22,643 nucleotides of DNA from an uncultured Ruminococcus sp. (GTDB taxonomy: Bacteria > Bacillota > Clostridia > Oscillospirales > Ruminococcaceae), in the NCBI GenBank assembly GCA_947178195.1, contig CAMWXM010000012.1:1-22643 (forward strand). Direction: 5' to 3'. The notes below the pieces were generated by a model. The model had not been told where the DNA came from and made no database searches. It saw only the letters and a list, made by a program, of their open reading frames with translations. The position numbers and the translations under genes are program-made. Shown here piece after piece: positions 13,939 to 22,311 of this stretch; the stretch's first letter is position 1; each line of letters opens with the position of its first letter.

Positions 13939-15375
13939 TCAATTTTTCATCTCAAAGGTTTCATTTAAAATGTCTTTATTGGCTTGCAGAATAGGTTTTA
14001 CAAATTCTTCAACAAATTCTTCTGTTTGCTGTGCGCTTCTTCCAGTAAAGTTTTCCGGCTTCATGATATTTTCCATTTCTTCCTTTGTTATCTTAAACAT
14101 TGGGTCGTTTAAAATTCTTTCACAAAGGTCGTTATCAAGACCCTCCTCCTTGACCTGCTTTCCTGCCTGCATTGAGTACTGTCTTATTTTTTCATGAAGC
14201 TCCTGCCTGTTTCCGCCCTTTTTAACAGCGTCCATCATTATATTTTCAGTCGCCATAAACGGCAGCTCAGCCATGACTCTTCTGCGCACTATTTTAGGAT
14301 AAACCACCATTCCGCTTGTAACGTTTATCATGATGTTTAAAATTGCATCGCATGCAAGAAAGGCTTCGGCAACAGAAATTCTCTTGTTTGCCGAATCATC
14401 GAGAGTTCTTTCAAACCATTGAGTACCGGCGGTAAACTCTGGATTCAGAACGTCTGTCATAAGATATCTTGAAAGAGAAGTAATTCTCTCACATCTCATA
14501 GGATTCCTCTTGTATGCCATTGCGCTTGAGCCTATCTGACTTTTTTCAAATGGCTCTTCCATTTCCTTGAAGGACTGGAGAAGCCTCATATCGTTTGAAA
14601 ACTTACTGCAAGACTGAGCAATACCTGCAAGAGCGTTGACAACAAATGAATCTATTTTTCTTGAATATGTCTGACCCGATACGGGAACGCAGCTTTCAAA
14701 TCCCATTTCCTCTGCTATCATTTTTTCAAGCCTTTTAATTTTATCGGTATCCCCCTCAAAAAGCTCCATAAATGAAGCCTGAGTACCAGTAGTGCCCTTA
14801 GAGCCAAGAAGCTGCAAGTCGGAAATCTTTCTTTCGATTTCTTTTAAATCATAAAGCAGCTCGTTTGTCCAGAGTGTCGCTCTTTTGCCGATAGTCGTAA
14901 GCTGTGCCGGCTGGAGATGTGTATAGGCAAGACAAGGCATGTCCTTATACTTCATTGCAAAATCCGAAAGCTGAGCGATAACATTTATCAATTTTCTGCG
15001 GATAACTTTAAGTGCATCTTTCATTATAATAATATCCGTATTGTCACCCACATAACAGGAGGTGGCTCCGAGATGGATAATGCCTGCCGCATCAGGACAA
15101 GCCTTGCCATAGGTATAAACGTGAGCCATAACGTCATGGCGTACTTCCTTTTCTCTTTGCGCAGCCATTTCATAATCTATATTTTCTATATTGGCTTCAA
15201 GCTGGTCTACCTGAGCCTGAGTCACCGGAAGTCCCAGTTTCATTTCTGCCCTTGCCAGAGCCACCCACAAACGCCGCCATGTGGTGAATTTTTTATCAGC
15301 TGAAAAAATATACTGCATTTCCTCGCTTGCATATCTTGTACAGAAAGGACTTTCATAACTATTAGTATTGCCCAT
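13939..15375 (-). CDS. purB: Adenylosuccinate lyase
   Basis: This 478-residue cytoplasmic enzyme of the fumarase/aspartase superfamily cleaves SAICAR to AICAR and adenylosuccinate to AMP in purine synthesis. Visible family marks: 'RHDVMAHVYTYG' (79-90), 'HLGATSCYVGDN' (101-112), 'YTHLQPAQ' with catalytic His153, and the superfamily signature 'GSSAMAYKRNPMRCE' with SSxMxxKxNP at 283-292 on the flexible loop. AAAGGAG lies 9 nt before the ATG. Length (about 475) is that of the longer PurB branch seen in animals and many Clostridia. No other pur genes adjoin, and the gene has its own promoter divergent from ung. Confidence 0.96.
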   Translation of the reverse strand: MGNTNSYESPFCTRYASEEMQYIFSADKKFTTWRRLWVALARAEMKLGLPVTQAQVDQLEANIENIDYEMAAQREKEVRHDVMAHVYTYGKACPDAAGIIHLGATSCYVGDNTDIIIMKDALKVIRRKLINVIAQLSDFAMKYKDMPCLAYTHLQPAQLTTIGKRATLWTNELLYDLKEIERKISDLQLLGSKGTTGTQASFMELFEGDTDKIKRLEKMIAEEMGFESCVPVSGQTYSRKIDSFVVNALAGIAQSCSKFSNDMRLLQSFKEMEEPFEKSQIGSSAMAYKRNPMRCERITSLSRYLMTDVLNPEFTAGTQWFERTLDDSANKRISVAEAFLACDAILNIMINVTSGMVVYPKIVRRRVMAELPFMATENIMMDAVKKGGNRQELHEKIRQYSMQAGKQVKEEGLDNDLCERILNDPMFKITKEEMENIMKPENFTGRSAQQTEEFVEEFVKPILQANKDILNETFEMKN

Positions 15376-15428
15376 AACAGAATACTCCTTTATTTTAAAA
15401 TTATTTTATGACATGTTTTACCAATTAT

Positions 15429-15458
15429 ATTATAACACTTTTATATATGTTATGTCAA
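15429..15458 (-). promoter_or_regulatory. Sigma-A promoter of purB
   Basis: Minus-strand -35 TTGACA (15458-15453), an 18-nt spacer, and -10 TATAAT (15434-15429); a second overlapping TATAAT lies at 15429-15424. No PurR box or purine riboswitch was recognised in the 54-nt leader region. Confidence 0.85.
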
Positions 15459-15484
15459 TGCCATAAAAAAAGCTAAAAAATAGA

Positions 15485-15513
15485 TTGTAATATTTTAAAA
15501 AATATGTTAAAAT
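15485..15513 (+). promoter_or_regulatory. Probable promoter of ung
   Basis: -35 TTGTAA (15485-15490), a 17-nt spacer, and -10 TAAAAT (15508-15513) preceded by TGT (extended -10). A small hairpin TGGC/GCCA (15520-15532) follows in the leader. Confidence 0.6.
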
Positions 15514-15548
15514 AAATAGTGGCGATAAGCCAATAAAGGAGTTTTGAT

Positions 15549-16220
15549 ATGGTTAAATTTGATAATGAATGGGATAAGCTTCTGGAGGACGAATTTAAAA
15601 AAGATTATTATCTTCGTCTGCGGCAGTTTTTAATAAACGAATATAAGACTCAAAGAATTTTTCCAGGAATGTACGATATTTTCAACGCTTTAAAGTACAC
15701 CTCCTACAGTGACGTAAAAGCAGTCATTATCGGTCAGGACCCCTATCACGGTATCGGTCAGGCTCACGGACTCTGCTTTTCGGTGAAAAAGGGCGTCGCA
15801 CCGCCGCCGTCCCTTGTGAATATTTTCAAGGAAATAAAATCAGACCTTGGAATCGACAATACCGGAAAACACGGCGAACTTACAAAATGGGCAAAAAACG
15901 GAGTTTTACTGTTGAACAACGTTTTGACGGTGCGTGAGGGAATGGCAAACAGCCATAAAAATGCAGGCTGGGAGCAATTTACCGATGATGTTATAAGACT
16001 TCTGGACGCTCGTGAAAAACCGATGGTATTCCTGCTCTGGGGAGCAAACGCAAGAGCTAAAACCCAGATAATAAAAAATCCGGCTCATCTTATACTTACC
16101 TGCGCTCACCCCAGTCCCCTTTCCGCTTATAACGGATTTTTTGGCTGTAAGCATTTTTCAAAAGCTAACAAATTTTTAAAGGATAACGGAATGGAAGAAA
16201 TAGACTGGAGTATAGATTAA
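15549..16220 (+). CDS. ung: Uracil-DNA glycosylase, family 1
   Basis: This 223-residue base-excision repair enzyme removes uracil from DNA arising from cytosine deamination or dUTP misincorporation. Both family-1 signatures are intact: the water-activating loop 'GQDPYHGIGQAHGLCFSV' with Asp64, and the minor-groove loop 'HPSPLSAYNGFFGCKHF' with His187. 'LLLNNVLTVREG' between them is the uracil-binding Asn region. Length is normal. AAAGGAG lies 7 nt before the ATG. It stands divergent from purB, and metF follows 80 nt downstream on the same strand, so readthrough into the methionine genes is possible. Confidence 0.97.
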   Translation: MVKFDNEWDKLLEDEFKKDYYLRLRQFLINEYKTQRIFPGMYDIFNALKYTSYSDVKAVIIGQDPYHGIGQAHGLCFSVKKGVAPPPSLVNIFKEIKSDLGIDNTGKHGELTKWAKNGVLLLNNVLTVREGMANSHKNAGWEQFTDDVIRLLDAREKPMVFLLWGANARAKTQIIKNPAHLILTCAHPSPLSAYNGFFGCKHFSKANKFLKDNGMEEIDWSID

Positions 16221-16271
16221 AATAGTTTTAAATAGAATTTTATCAATATCGACAATATTTTAAACAAATAG

Positions 16272-16297
16272 AAAGGAGCGTATGATTCAGTCATACG
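16272..16297 (+). promoter_or_regulatory. Shine-Dalgarno plus hairpin before metF
   Basis: AAAGGAG (16272-16278) is followed at once by a perfect 7-bp hairpin, CGTATGA (16279-16285) with TCATACG (16291-16297), loop TTCAG. The metF ATG candidates follow at 16301 and 16307. In linear distance the Shine-Dalgarno is 22 or 28 nt away. If the hairpin folds, the effective spacing becomes 3 or 9 nt. The hairpin also buries an out-of-frame ATG at 16282 that would give a 15-codon peptide. Confidence 0.6.
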
Positions 16298-16300
16298 GAA

Positions 16301-17179
16301 ATGAATATGAATATTACAGAGATGTTTAAAGAAAAAACAGTTTTTTCATTTGAAATATTTCCACCTAAAAAAAGCTCGTCAATAGATACTGTTTATAAAA
16401 CAATCGAGGAATTGAAGTATCTCGATCCTGATTTTATAAGCGTTACCTTCGGCGCAGGAGGAAGCGCCAACAATTACTCAACCATAGAGATAGCACAGAA
16501 AATAAAGGACGATTATGGCATAGAATCATTGGTGCATCTTCCTTGCATAAACTACTCAAAGGAAGAAATAACCGGAATTTTAGAAGAATTAAAGCGGCAC
16601 GGACTTAAAAATATCCTTGCTCTCAGAGGAGATATAAATCCGGATATACCCATAAAAAAGGATTTTAAATACGCAAGCGAGCTTATTGAATTTATAAAGG
16701 AATACGGCGAATTTGATATTGCTGGAGCATGCTACCCAGAAGGACATGTAGAATCGGAAGATATTATTTCGGACGTTTTAAACCTGAAAAAAAAGGTAAA
16801 TGCCGGAGCACAGCATCTTATCTCACAGCTTTTCTTTGATAACAATTACTTTTATTATTTTATTGAAAAAGCCAAAATTGCAGGAATAAACGTTCCTATC
16901 GAAGCTGGCATCATGCCCGTCACAAGCAAGGCTCAGATCGAAAGAATGGTCTCCATGTGCGGCGCAAGCCTTCCACAGAAGTTTGTAAAAATGATACAAA
17001 GGTACGAGCATTCCCCCGAAGCGCTGGTAGACGCCGGAATCGCTTACGCTGTGGATCAGATAGTCGATCTTGTTTCAAACGGCGTTGACGGAATCCATCT
17101 TTATACCATGAACAACGCATATGTGGCACAGCGCATAAGCGAATCGGTGGGAAATATCATAAGGAGCAGCAAAAAATGA
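16301..17179 (+). CDS. metF: Methylenetetrahydrofolate reductase
   Basis: This 292-residue FAD-dependent cytoplasmic TIM-barrel enzyme reduces 5,10-methylene-THF to 5-methyl-THF, the methyl donor for MetH encoded downstream. Key marks: 'FSFEIFPPK' with catalytic Glu18, 'ISVTFGAGGS', 'LALRGD' (FAD/folate loop), 'GACYPEGH', 'AGAQHLISQLFFDNNYFYYF', and 'PIEAGIMPV'. Length is standard. The start may be 16301 or 16307, because the Shine-Dalgarno is separated from both by a hairpin. The stop overlaps the next ATG in ATGA, so it is coupled to the reactivation-domain gene. No SAM riboswitch fits in the 80-nt upstream gap. Confidence 0.95.
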   Translation: MNMNITEMFKEKTVFSFEIFPPKKSSSIDTVYKTIEELKYLDPDFISVTFGAGGSANNYSTIEIAQKIKDDYGIESLVHLPCINYSKEEITGILEELKRHGLKNILALRGDINPDIPIKKDFKYASELIEFIKEYGEFDIAGACYPEGHVESEDIISDVLNLKKKVNAGAQHLISQLFFDNNYFYYFIEKAKIAGINVPIEAGIMPVTSKAQIERMVSMCGASLPQKFVKMIQRYEHSPEALVDAGIAYAVDQIVDLVSNGVDGIHLYTMNNAYVAQRISESVGNIIRSSKK

Positions 17180-17847
17180 TACCGGAACCGGTAAATATTG
17201 CGGAAGCACTCAGGTATATGGGGCATAAAGAAACAGAGGTTTCTGAGAATTTACTTTCCATTATTTCAGATTGTGAAAGGAAGCTGCTTGAAGCAATAAA
17301 ACCCGAATATACTTACCGATGCTTCGATATAGAAAATACCGAAAAGGGCGTTTTTCTTTGCAAAACAGCTCTTACGCTTCTGGGAAAGGATATCAAAGAA
17401 CATCTCTCAGGCTGTGAAAAAGCCGTTTTAATGTGTGCGACTCTCGGCACAGGCTGTGACGGACTTATAAGAAAGCTTTCGGTTTCCGATATAAGCGGAC
17501 ATTTTGTAACAAACGCTCTTGCAAACGCACTGATAGAACAGATATGTGATAATGCTGAAAAGGAAATAAAGGAAAAATTTCCGGATATGTATATGACATG
17601 GCGATTTTCTCCCGGATACGGGGATTTTCCTATAAGTCAGCAGGCGGACTTTCTCAATGTGACAGATGCAGGAAAGCGGATAGGATTATATCTTTCAGAC
17701 GGCGGAATGCTTATTCCGTCCAAATCAGTTACAGCCGTTATGGGATTATCGGAAACACCCATAAAACAAACCAGACAAAGCTGTAGCGGCTGTAGCATGC
17801 GTGAAAAATGCAGCTTTAGAAAACGAGGTGAACGCTGTGGATCTTAA
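17176..17847 (+). CDS. Stand-alone methionine synthase reactivation-domain protein
   Basis: This 223-residue protein matches the C-terminal activation domain of cobalamin-dependent methionine synthase, which binds SAM and remethylates oxidised cob(II)alamin. The diagnostic block is 'TWRFSPGYGDFPISQQADFL' (R-x-S-P-G-Y-G-x-x-P, SAM site), with a further 'MLIPSKSVTAVMGLS'. The C-terminus carries four clustered Cys ('SCSGCSMREKCSFRKRGERC'), perhaps a metal or Fe-S site, as also seen in other free-standing clostridial homologues. The downstream MetH lacks this domain, so the two should act in trans as a split enzyme. It overlaps metF by 4 nt and metH by 11 nt. Confidence 0.92.
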   Translation: MIPEPVNIAEALRYMGHKETEVSENLLSIISDCERKLLEAIKPEYTYRCFDIENTEKGVFLCKTALTLLGKDIKEHLSGCEKAVLMCATLGTGCDGLIRKLSVSDISGHFVTNALANALIEQICDNAEKEIKEKFPDMYMTWRFSPGYGDFPISQQADFLNVTDAGKRIGLYLSDGGMLIPSKSVTAVMGLSETPIKQTRQSCSGCSMREKCSFRKRGERCGS

Positions 17848-20188
17848 ACAGCTTTTAAAAAAGGATTTTATTTTTCTTGATGGGGCTATGGGAACAATGC
17901 TTCAGAAAGCCGGACTCGAAATAGGCGGTATTCCCGAGCTTCTGAATATTACCGACCCGAAGCTTATACAGAATATACACGAGCAATATATAAGTGCAGG
18001 CTCGGATATTGTTTATGCAAACACATTCGGTGCAAACAGATATAAGCTTAAAAATGAAAGCGTCGAAAAGGTAATAACGGCTGCGGTAGCCATTGCAAAA
18101 AAAGCATGCAATAACAAGGCTCTGACCGCTCTGGATATAGGTCCTGTGGGACAGCTTCTCGAGCCATCGGGTACTCTAAGATTTGAAGAAGCGTACGACA
18201 TATTCAAAGAGCAGATAATCGCTGGCAAAGATGCAGATATCATTGTTTTTGAAACAATGACAGACCTTTACGAGCTAAAAGCGGCTGTTCTGGCTGCGAA
18301 AGAACATTCAGATAAGCCTATATTGTGTACTATGACCTTTGAAGAAAATCAACGTACCTTTACAGGCTGCAGCATTTCTTCTATGGCACTTACCTTAAAC
18401 GGTCTGGGGGTCGACGCTATAGGAATAAACTGCTCTCTTGGTCCTGAGCAGCTTGTGCCCCTTTGCGACGAGCTTTTAAAATGGACCGATCTGCCGGTAA
18501 TACTAAAGCCTAACGCAGGACTTCCTGACCCTGTGACCAACGAATACAATGTCAGCCCGGAGGATTTTGCAGGACAGATGAAAACGGCAGCAGAGCACGG
18601 AGTTAAATTTCTCGGCGGTTGCTGCGGAACAAACCCGGATTTTATAAAAGCTTTGAAAAATGCTCTTAAAGATACCGCTGTGCAGAGAATACCGTCAGAA
18701 AAAAAAGCCGCAGTATGCTCGCCGTCCAAAACGGTGATAATAGACCAGCCGAGAATAATCGGAGAAAGAATAAATCCTACTGGAAAAAAGCTTTTTAAAG
18801 AGGCTTTGAAAAGCTGTGATATGGGATATATTTTAAGCCAGGCGGCTGAACAGGTCAATGCAGGGGCGGATATTCTTGATGTCAACGTGGGACTTCCCGA
18901 AATTGACGAAAAAAATATGATGATAAAAGCCGTTAAGGAGATCCAGAGCATTACTGACACGCCATTACAGATAGATTCTACTATTCCCGAGGTTCTGGAA
19001 GCCGCATTGAGGTTATATAATGGAAAGCCTATTGTAAATTCCGTAAACGGAGAGGAAAAAAGTCTTGAAGCGGTTCTGCCGCTTGTAAAAAAATACGGTG
19101 CAGCAGTTGTTGGACTTACCCTCGACCAGAACGGCATACCTTCGAAAGCTGAGCAGCGGTTTGAAATAGCAAAAAAAATATTAAACAGGGCTCTTGAATA
19201 TGGAATACCCAAAGAGGACGTATTTATAGACTGCCTTACTCTTACCGCTTCGGCTGAGCAGGAAGCGGTTATGGAAACTCTTAAAGCATTAAAACGAGTC
19301 AAAGATGAACTTGGACTTAAAACCGTACTGGGCGTTTCTAATATTTCATTCGGACTTCCTAACAGACCCATAATAAATCAGTGTTTCCTGACAATGGCTA
19401 TGACATACGGACTTGACCTGCCTATTATAAATCCCAATATCGACGCTATGACAGGTGCAGTAAGAGCCTTTAAGCTGCTGAGCAACATGGATAAAAATTC
19501 CGTGGAATTTATAGAAGCCTATAACCAGTTGCCGCAGAAAACTCAGCCTACAGCAGCAGATACTTCTGAAATCTCTTTGAGTTACGCCATTGAAAATGGT
19601 TTAAAGGACGAAAGTGCAAAGGCTGTTGAAAAGCTGTTGGAAAATTCCGATTCCATGGACATTGTGGATAATATACTTATACCTGCTCTTGACAAAGCGG
19701 GAGAACAGTTTGAAAAGGGAAAAATATTCCTTCCACAGCTTATTCTTACGGCTGGCGCTGCACAGGCGGCATTTGCCGTTATCCGAGAAAAAATGAGAAC
19801 ATCGGATTCTGCGCCGGTAAGCAAGGGCAAAATTGTTCTGGCAACAGTCAAAGGCGATATTCACGATATTGGAAAAAATATAGTAAAGGTATTGCTTGAA
19901 AATTACGGATATGATGTTATAGACCTGGGAAAAGATGTTCCTCCCGAAAAGGTGGCCGAAGCGGCTGAAACACACAAGGTAAAGCTTGTGGGATTATCGG
20001 CGCTTATGACCACTACTCTCGTATCTATGGAGGACACCATAAAGCTTCTTCATGAAAAGAAAATAGATTGTAAAATAGTTGTGGGCGGAGCGGTTCTTAC
20101 TCCTGAATACGCAAAAAAAATCAACGCTGACTTTTACGCCAAGGACGCAAAAGAAACCGTTGATGTGGCAAAACAAATTATAGGATAA
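17837..20188 (+). CDS. metH: Cobalamin-dependent methionine synthase, three-module form
   Basis: This 783-residue enzyme transfers the methyl of 5-methyl-THF via cobalamin to homocysteine. Modules in order: homocysteine/zinc barrel (about 1-290; 'FLDGAMGTMLQKAG', zinc ligands Cys199, Cys262 and Cys263 in 'GGCCGTNPDF'); pterin-binding barrel (about 305-560; 'IIGERINPTGKK', 'LDVNVGLPEID'); cobalamin cap helices (about 570-655); and Rossmann cobalamin domain with 'DIHDIGKN' and lower ligand His676. The fourth reactivation module is absent and is encoded just upstream. GTG at 17837 is chosen because GAGG lies 8 nt upstream and the conserved N-terminus follows; an in-frame ATG at 17801 would sit deep in the previous gene. 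Confidence 0.95.
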   Translation: MDLKQLLKKDFIFLDGAMGTMLQKAGLEIGGIPELLNITDPKLIQNIHEQYISAGSDIVYANTFGANRYKLKNESVEKVITAAVAIAKKACNNKALTALDIGPVGQLLEPSGTLRFEEAYDIFKEQIIAGKDADIIVFETMTDLYELKAAVLAAKEHSDKPILCTMTFEENQRTFTGCSISSMALTLNGLGVDAIGINCSLGPEQLVPLCDELLKWTDLPVILKPNAGLPDPVTNEYNVSPEDFAGQMKTAAEHGVKFLGGCCGTNPDFIKALKNALKDTAVQRIPSEKKAAVCSPSKTVIIDQPRIIGERINPTGKKLFKEALKSCDMGYILSQAAEQVNAGADILDVNVGLPEIDEKNMMIKAVKEIQSITDTPLQIDSTIPEVLEAALRLYNGKPIVNSVNGEEKSLEAVLPLVKKYGAAVVGLTLDQNGIPSKAEQRFEIAKKILNRALEYGIPKEDVFIDCLTLTASAEQEAVMETLKALKRVKDELGLKTVLGVSNISFGLPNRPIINQCFLTMAMTYGLDLPIINPNIDAMTGAVRAFKLLSNMDKNSVEFIEAYNQLPQKTQPTAADTSEISLSYAIENGLKDESAKAVEKLLENSDSMDIVDNILIPALDKAGEQFEKGKIFLPQLILTAGAAQAAFAVIREKMRTSDSAPVSKGKIVLATVKGDIHDIGKNIVKVLLENYGYDVIDLGKDVPPEKVAEAAETHKVKLVGLSALMTTTLVSMEDTIKLLHEKKIDCKIVVGGAVLTPEYAKKINADFYAKDAKETVDVAKQIIG

Positions 20189-20198
20189 CGCATAATTA

Positions 20199-20239
20199 TT
20201 AAGGCAATACCATGCAATCTTTGTGTGATATTGCCTTAA
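20199..20239. repeat. Palindromic repeat, copy 2
   Basis: TTAAGGCAATA (20199-20209) pairs perfectly with TATTGCCTTAA (20229-20239), with a mismatched inner stem and loop. It matches the reverse complement of 6203-6247 across stem and loop with only a few differences. It lies 10 nt after the metH stop. Confidence 0.7.
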
Positions 20240-20283
20240 ATATTTAAGGGCACTGATGGATTGGCGTACATATTGCTTGCATA

Positions 20284-20314
20284 AAAAAGCAACGGCTTTA
20301 TGCCGCTGCTTTTT
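20284..20314. terminator. Bidirectional terminator between metH and the amylase gene
   Basis: AAAAAGCA plus CGGC (20284-20296) pairs with GCCG plus TGCTTTTT (20302-20314), with one A-C mismatch and loop TTTAT. The T-run serves metH on the plus strand, and the A-run serves the minus-strand amylase gene. It sits between the convergent stops. Confidence 0.85.
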
Positions 20315-20321
20315 AGTCTGA

Positions 20322-22217
20322 TTATTCTTCATTTAGAGGCATCTCTATTTTATAGGCAATGAAGTCATAAGGAGGGATCACAGCGCTTTCACCGTAATTT
20401 GCATTTCCTCTTACTGTTCTGTAATATTCGCATCTTTTAAAGTCTATTTTTGTGCTGTCTATTACCTGTTCCTTATCAGAACGATTTATAAAGATAAGCA
20501 TAGCTTTTTTGCGGTAGGCTCTTGAGCGTGCAAAAGAAATTATATTATCGTCCATATACAGGAATTTAAAATCGCCGTCAACAAAAACCTTAGAGCTTTT
20601 TCTGATTCTTGAAAGCATTTTTGTATATTCGATAAGCTCCTTATCTTCTTTGCCCCATGGATAGCAGCGTCTGTTAAACGGATCTTTATAGCCCTGCTGA
20701 CCTGCCTCATCGCCATAGTATATACACGGAACTCCCGGCAGGAAGAACTGTATCGCCATAGCGCATTTAAGACGATTTTTGCCTAAGGTATATTCCTCCT
20801 GAGAAAGATAATGGTTACACATCCAATCTTTATCTTTTCCTTCACAACTTTCGCCGCCTAAAACGTTTATGGCTCTTTCAATATCGTGTGTTGAGATACT
20901 GTTCATCAGTACGTCAATAGATGGCTTAGGGTAATTTTCAAGGATAGTCATTATAGCGTATCTGAAGTCAAATGGACTGCCGCCCATTACGTAATTCATA
21001 ATAGCCGAACGGAAAGGATAATTCATTACGGAATCAAGCTGATCTCCTATTAGATAGCGTCTGTGAACGCCATAGCTTTCCTTATTTGAAGCGTCCTCCC
21101 ATACCTCACCGATAATGATTTTTTCTTTACCGTGTTTTTTTACGCATTTATTTAAATTATCAAGAAATTCGTCCGGAAGTTCGTCTGCAACGTCAAGTCG
21201 ATAGCCTGCCGCTCCCAGACTTATCCAGTAATCCAGAACCCCACCGTTTCCGCAGATATATTTCGTATAAGCTTCGTTATTCTCGTTTACATTAGGAAGT
21301 GTGTCGATTCCCCACCATGCCTCGTATTTATCAGGATAGTTAATAAATGTATACCACGGGAAGAAATCACTTTCTTTTGAATTATACGCACCTGTGCTGT
21401 TATATCTATTGAATTTGTTAAAATAGATACTGTCTGCTCCGGTATGAGAAAATACACCGTCAAGAATAATAGAAATACCATATGATTTTGCAGTTGCGCA
21501 AAGCTCTTTAAAATCAGCATTTGTACCCAGCAGTGGGTCTACATTACGGTAATTTGCCGTATTATACCTGTGATTTTCATGTGATTCAAAGATAGGATTA
21601 AGATAAATACATGTAACTCCCAACTCGATAAGATAAGGAAGCTTGTATCTGATACCATCAAGGTCGCCGCCGAAATAATCGTTATTCCAGACGTGTCCGT
21701 TTTCGTCAGGACGGTAATAAGGTGTATCTTCCCAGTTTTCACGCATTATACGGTCAGTAGGAACATTTTCATGCTGTTTGTTGCTTTTATAGAATCTGTC
21801 GGGGAATATCTGATACATAATTCCGCCTTTAAGAAAATCAGGTGTTCTGTAATCCTCATTATAAACGGTCAGCTGGAAAAGCTCCCCGTGATTTATCTCG
21901 CTGTTATGGCAGGATACTTTTTTTACATAATTCCTTGACCCATTTTGCTTGTAAGAAAAATAATAGTAATGTACTCCTGAATTTTTGGGAATATAGCTTG
22001 CGCTGTAAACCTTGCAGTCCTCCTCTTCGCCTTCAAGATTCATCGCAATAAAGGTCTCCTTAAATCCTGTTCTGAATACGACAAGAATCGGTATCGGCGG
22101 AAAATCGAGTACGGTATTTTTAGGAAGCCTCAGATGAAATTCACATTTTTCTCCACGTTTTACAGCTCCGAACGGAGTTTTATATTTCGGATCCCAGCTG
22201 TCAAATATTTTTGTCAT
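20322..22217 (-). CDS. GH13 alpha-glucan hydrolase (neopullulanase/cyclomaltodextrinase-like)
   Basis: This 631-residue protein has no signal peptide, so it is probably cytoplasmic. An N-terminal beta-rich domain (about 1-130, CBM34-like) precedes 'GGIMYQIFPDRFY', the entry to the GH13 barrel. Conserved regions are intact: 'DGVFSHTG' (I), 'GYRLDVADE' with nucleophile Asp342 (II), 'IIIGEVW' with acid/base Glu371 (III), and 'STHDIER' with stabilising Asp445 (IV). A C-terminal beta domain follows from about 550. 'GGDLDGIRYKLPYL' is typical of the neopullulanase/cyclomaltodextrinase/maltogenic group, which cuts alpha-1,4 (some alpha-1,6) bonds in maltodextrins. The start at 22217 is set by GGAGG 5 nt upstream. 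It lies after glgP, fitting internal maltodextrin or glycogen breakdown. Confidence 0.93.
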   Translation of the reverse strand: MTKIFDSWDPKYKTPFGAVKRGEKCEFHLRLPKNTVLDFPPIPILVVFRTGFKETFIAMNLEGEEEDCKVYSASYIPKNSGVHYYYFSYKQNGSRNYVKKVSCHNSEINHGELFQLTVYNEDYRTPDFLKGGIMYQIFPDRFYKSNKQHENVPTDRIMRENWEDTPYYRPDENGHVWNNDYFGGDLDGIRYKLPYLIELGVTCIYLNPIFESHENHRYNTANYRNVDPLLGTNADFKELCATAKSYGISIILDGVFSHTGADSIYFNKFNRYNSTGAYNSKESDFFPWYTFINYPDKYEAWWGIDTLPNVNENNEAYTKYICGNGGVLDYWISLGAAGYRLDVADELPDEFLDNLNKCVKKHGKEKIIIGEVWEDASNKESYGVHRRYLIGDQLDSVMNYPFRSAIMNYVMGGSPFDFRYAIMTILENYPKPSIDVLMNSISTHDIERAINVLGGESCEGKDKDWMCNHYLSQEEYTLGKNRLKCAMAIQFFLPGVPCIYYGDEAGQQGYKDPFNRRCYPWGKEDKELIEYTKMLSRIRKSSKVFVDGDFKFLYMDDNIISFARSRAYRKKAMLIFINRSDKEQVIDSTKIDFKRCEYYRTVRGNANYGESAVIPPYDFIAYKIEMPLNEE

Positions 22218-22271
22218 AATTCCCTCCAATCTTGAATTTGCGGCTTTTAAGGTGCTATAAGCCTATATTGC

Positions 22272-22300
22272 AAAAACAAGGGCTTTTACGCCCTTGTTTT
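22272..22300 (-). terminator. Terminator after the phosphorylase gene
   Basis: ACAAGGGC/GCCCTTGT with flanking A/T pairs (22273-22283 with 22290-22300) and a 6-nt loop. On the minus strand the stem ends in a T-run. It separates glgP from the amylase gene, and no clear promoter was seen in the 54 nt left before the amylase start. Confidence 0.82.
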
Positions 22301-22311
22301 GTTTTCTGTGA

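Noticed and set aside
16221..16300. SAM (S-box) riboswitch or T-box before metF
   Set aside because: The 80-nt AT-rich gap shows only the small hairpin after the Shine-Dalgarno; none of the multi-helix core expected for these classes is seen.
16282..16329. 15-codon ORF overlapping the metF start
   Set aside because: Its ATG is only 3 nt from the Shine-Dalgarno and lies in a hairpin stem. It is discussed as a possible decoy but is too weak to list as a gene.
18349..19371. Long minus-strand ORF of 340 codons within metH
   Set aside because: It is antisense to a clearly conserved methionine synthase, has no ribosome site, and its Ser-rich composition reflects the complement of metH codons.
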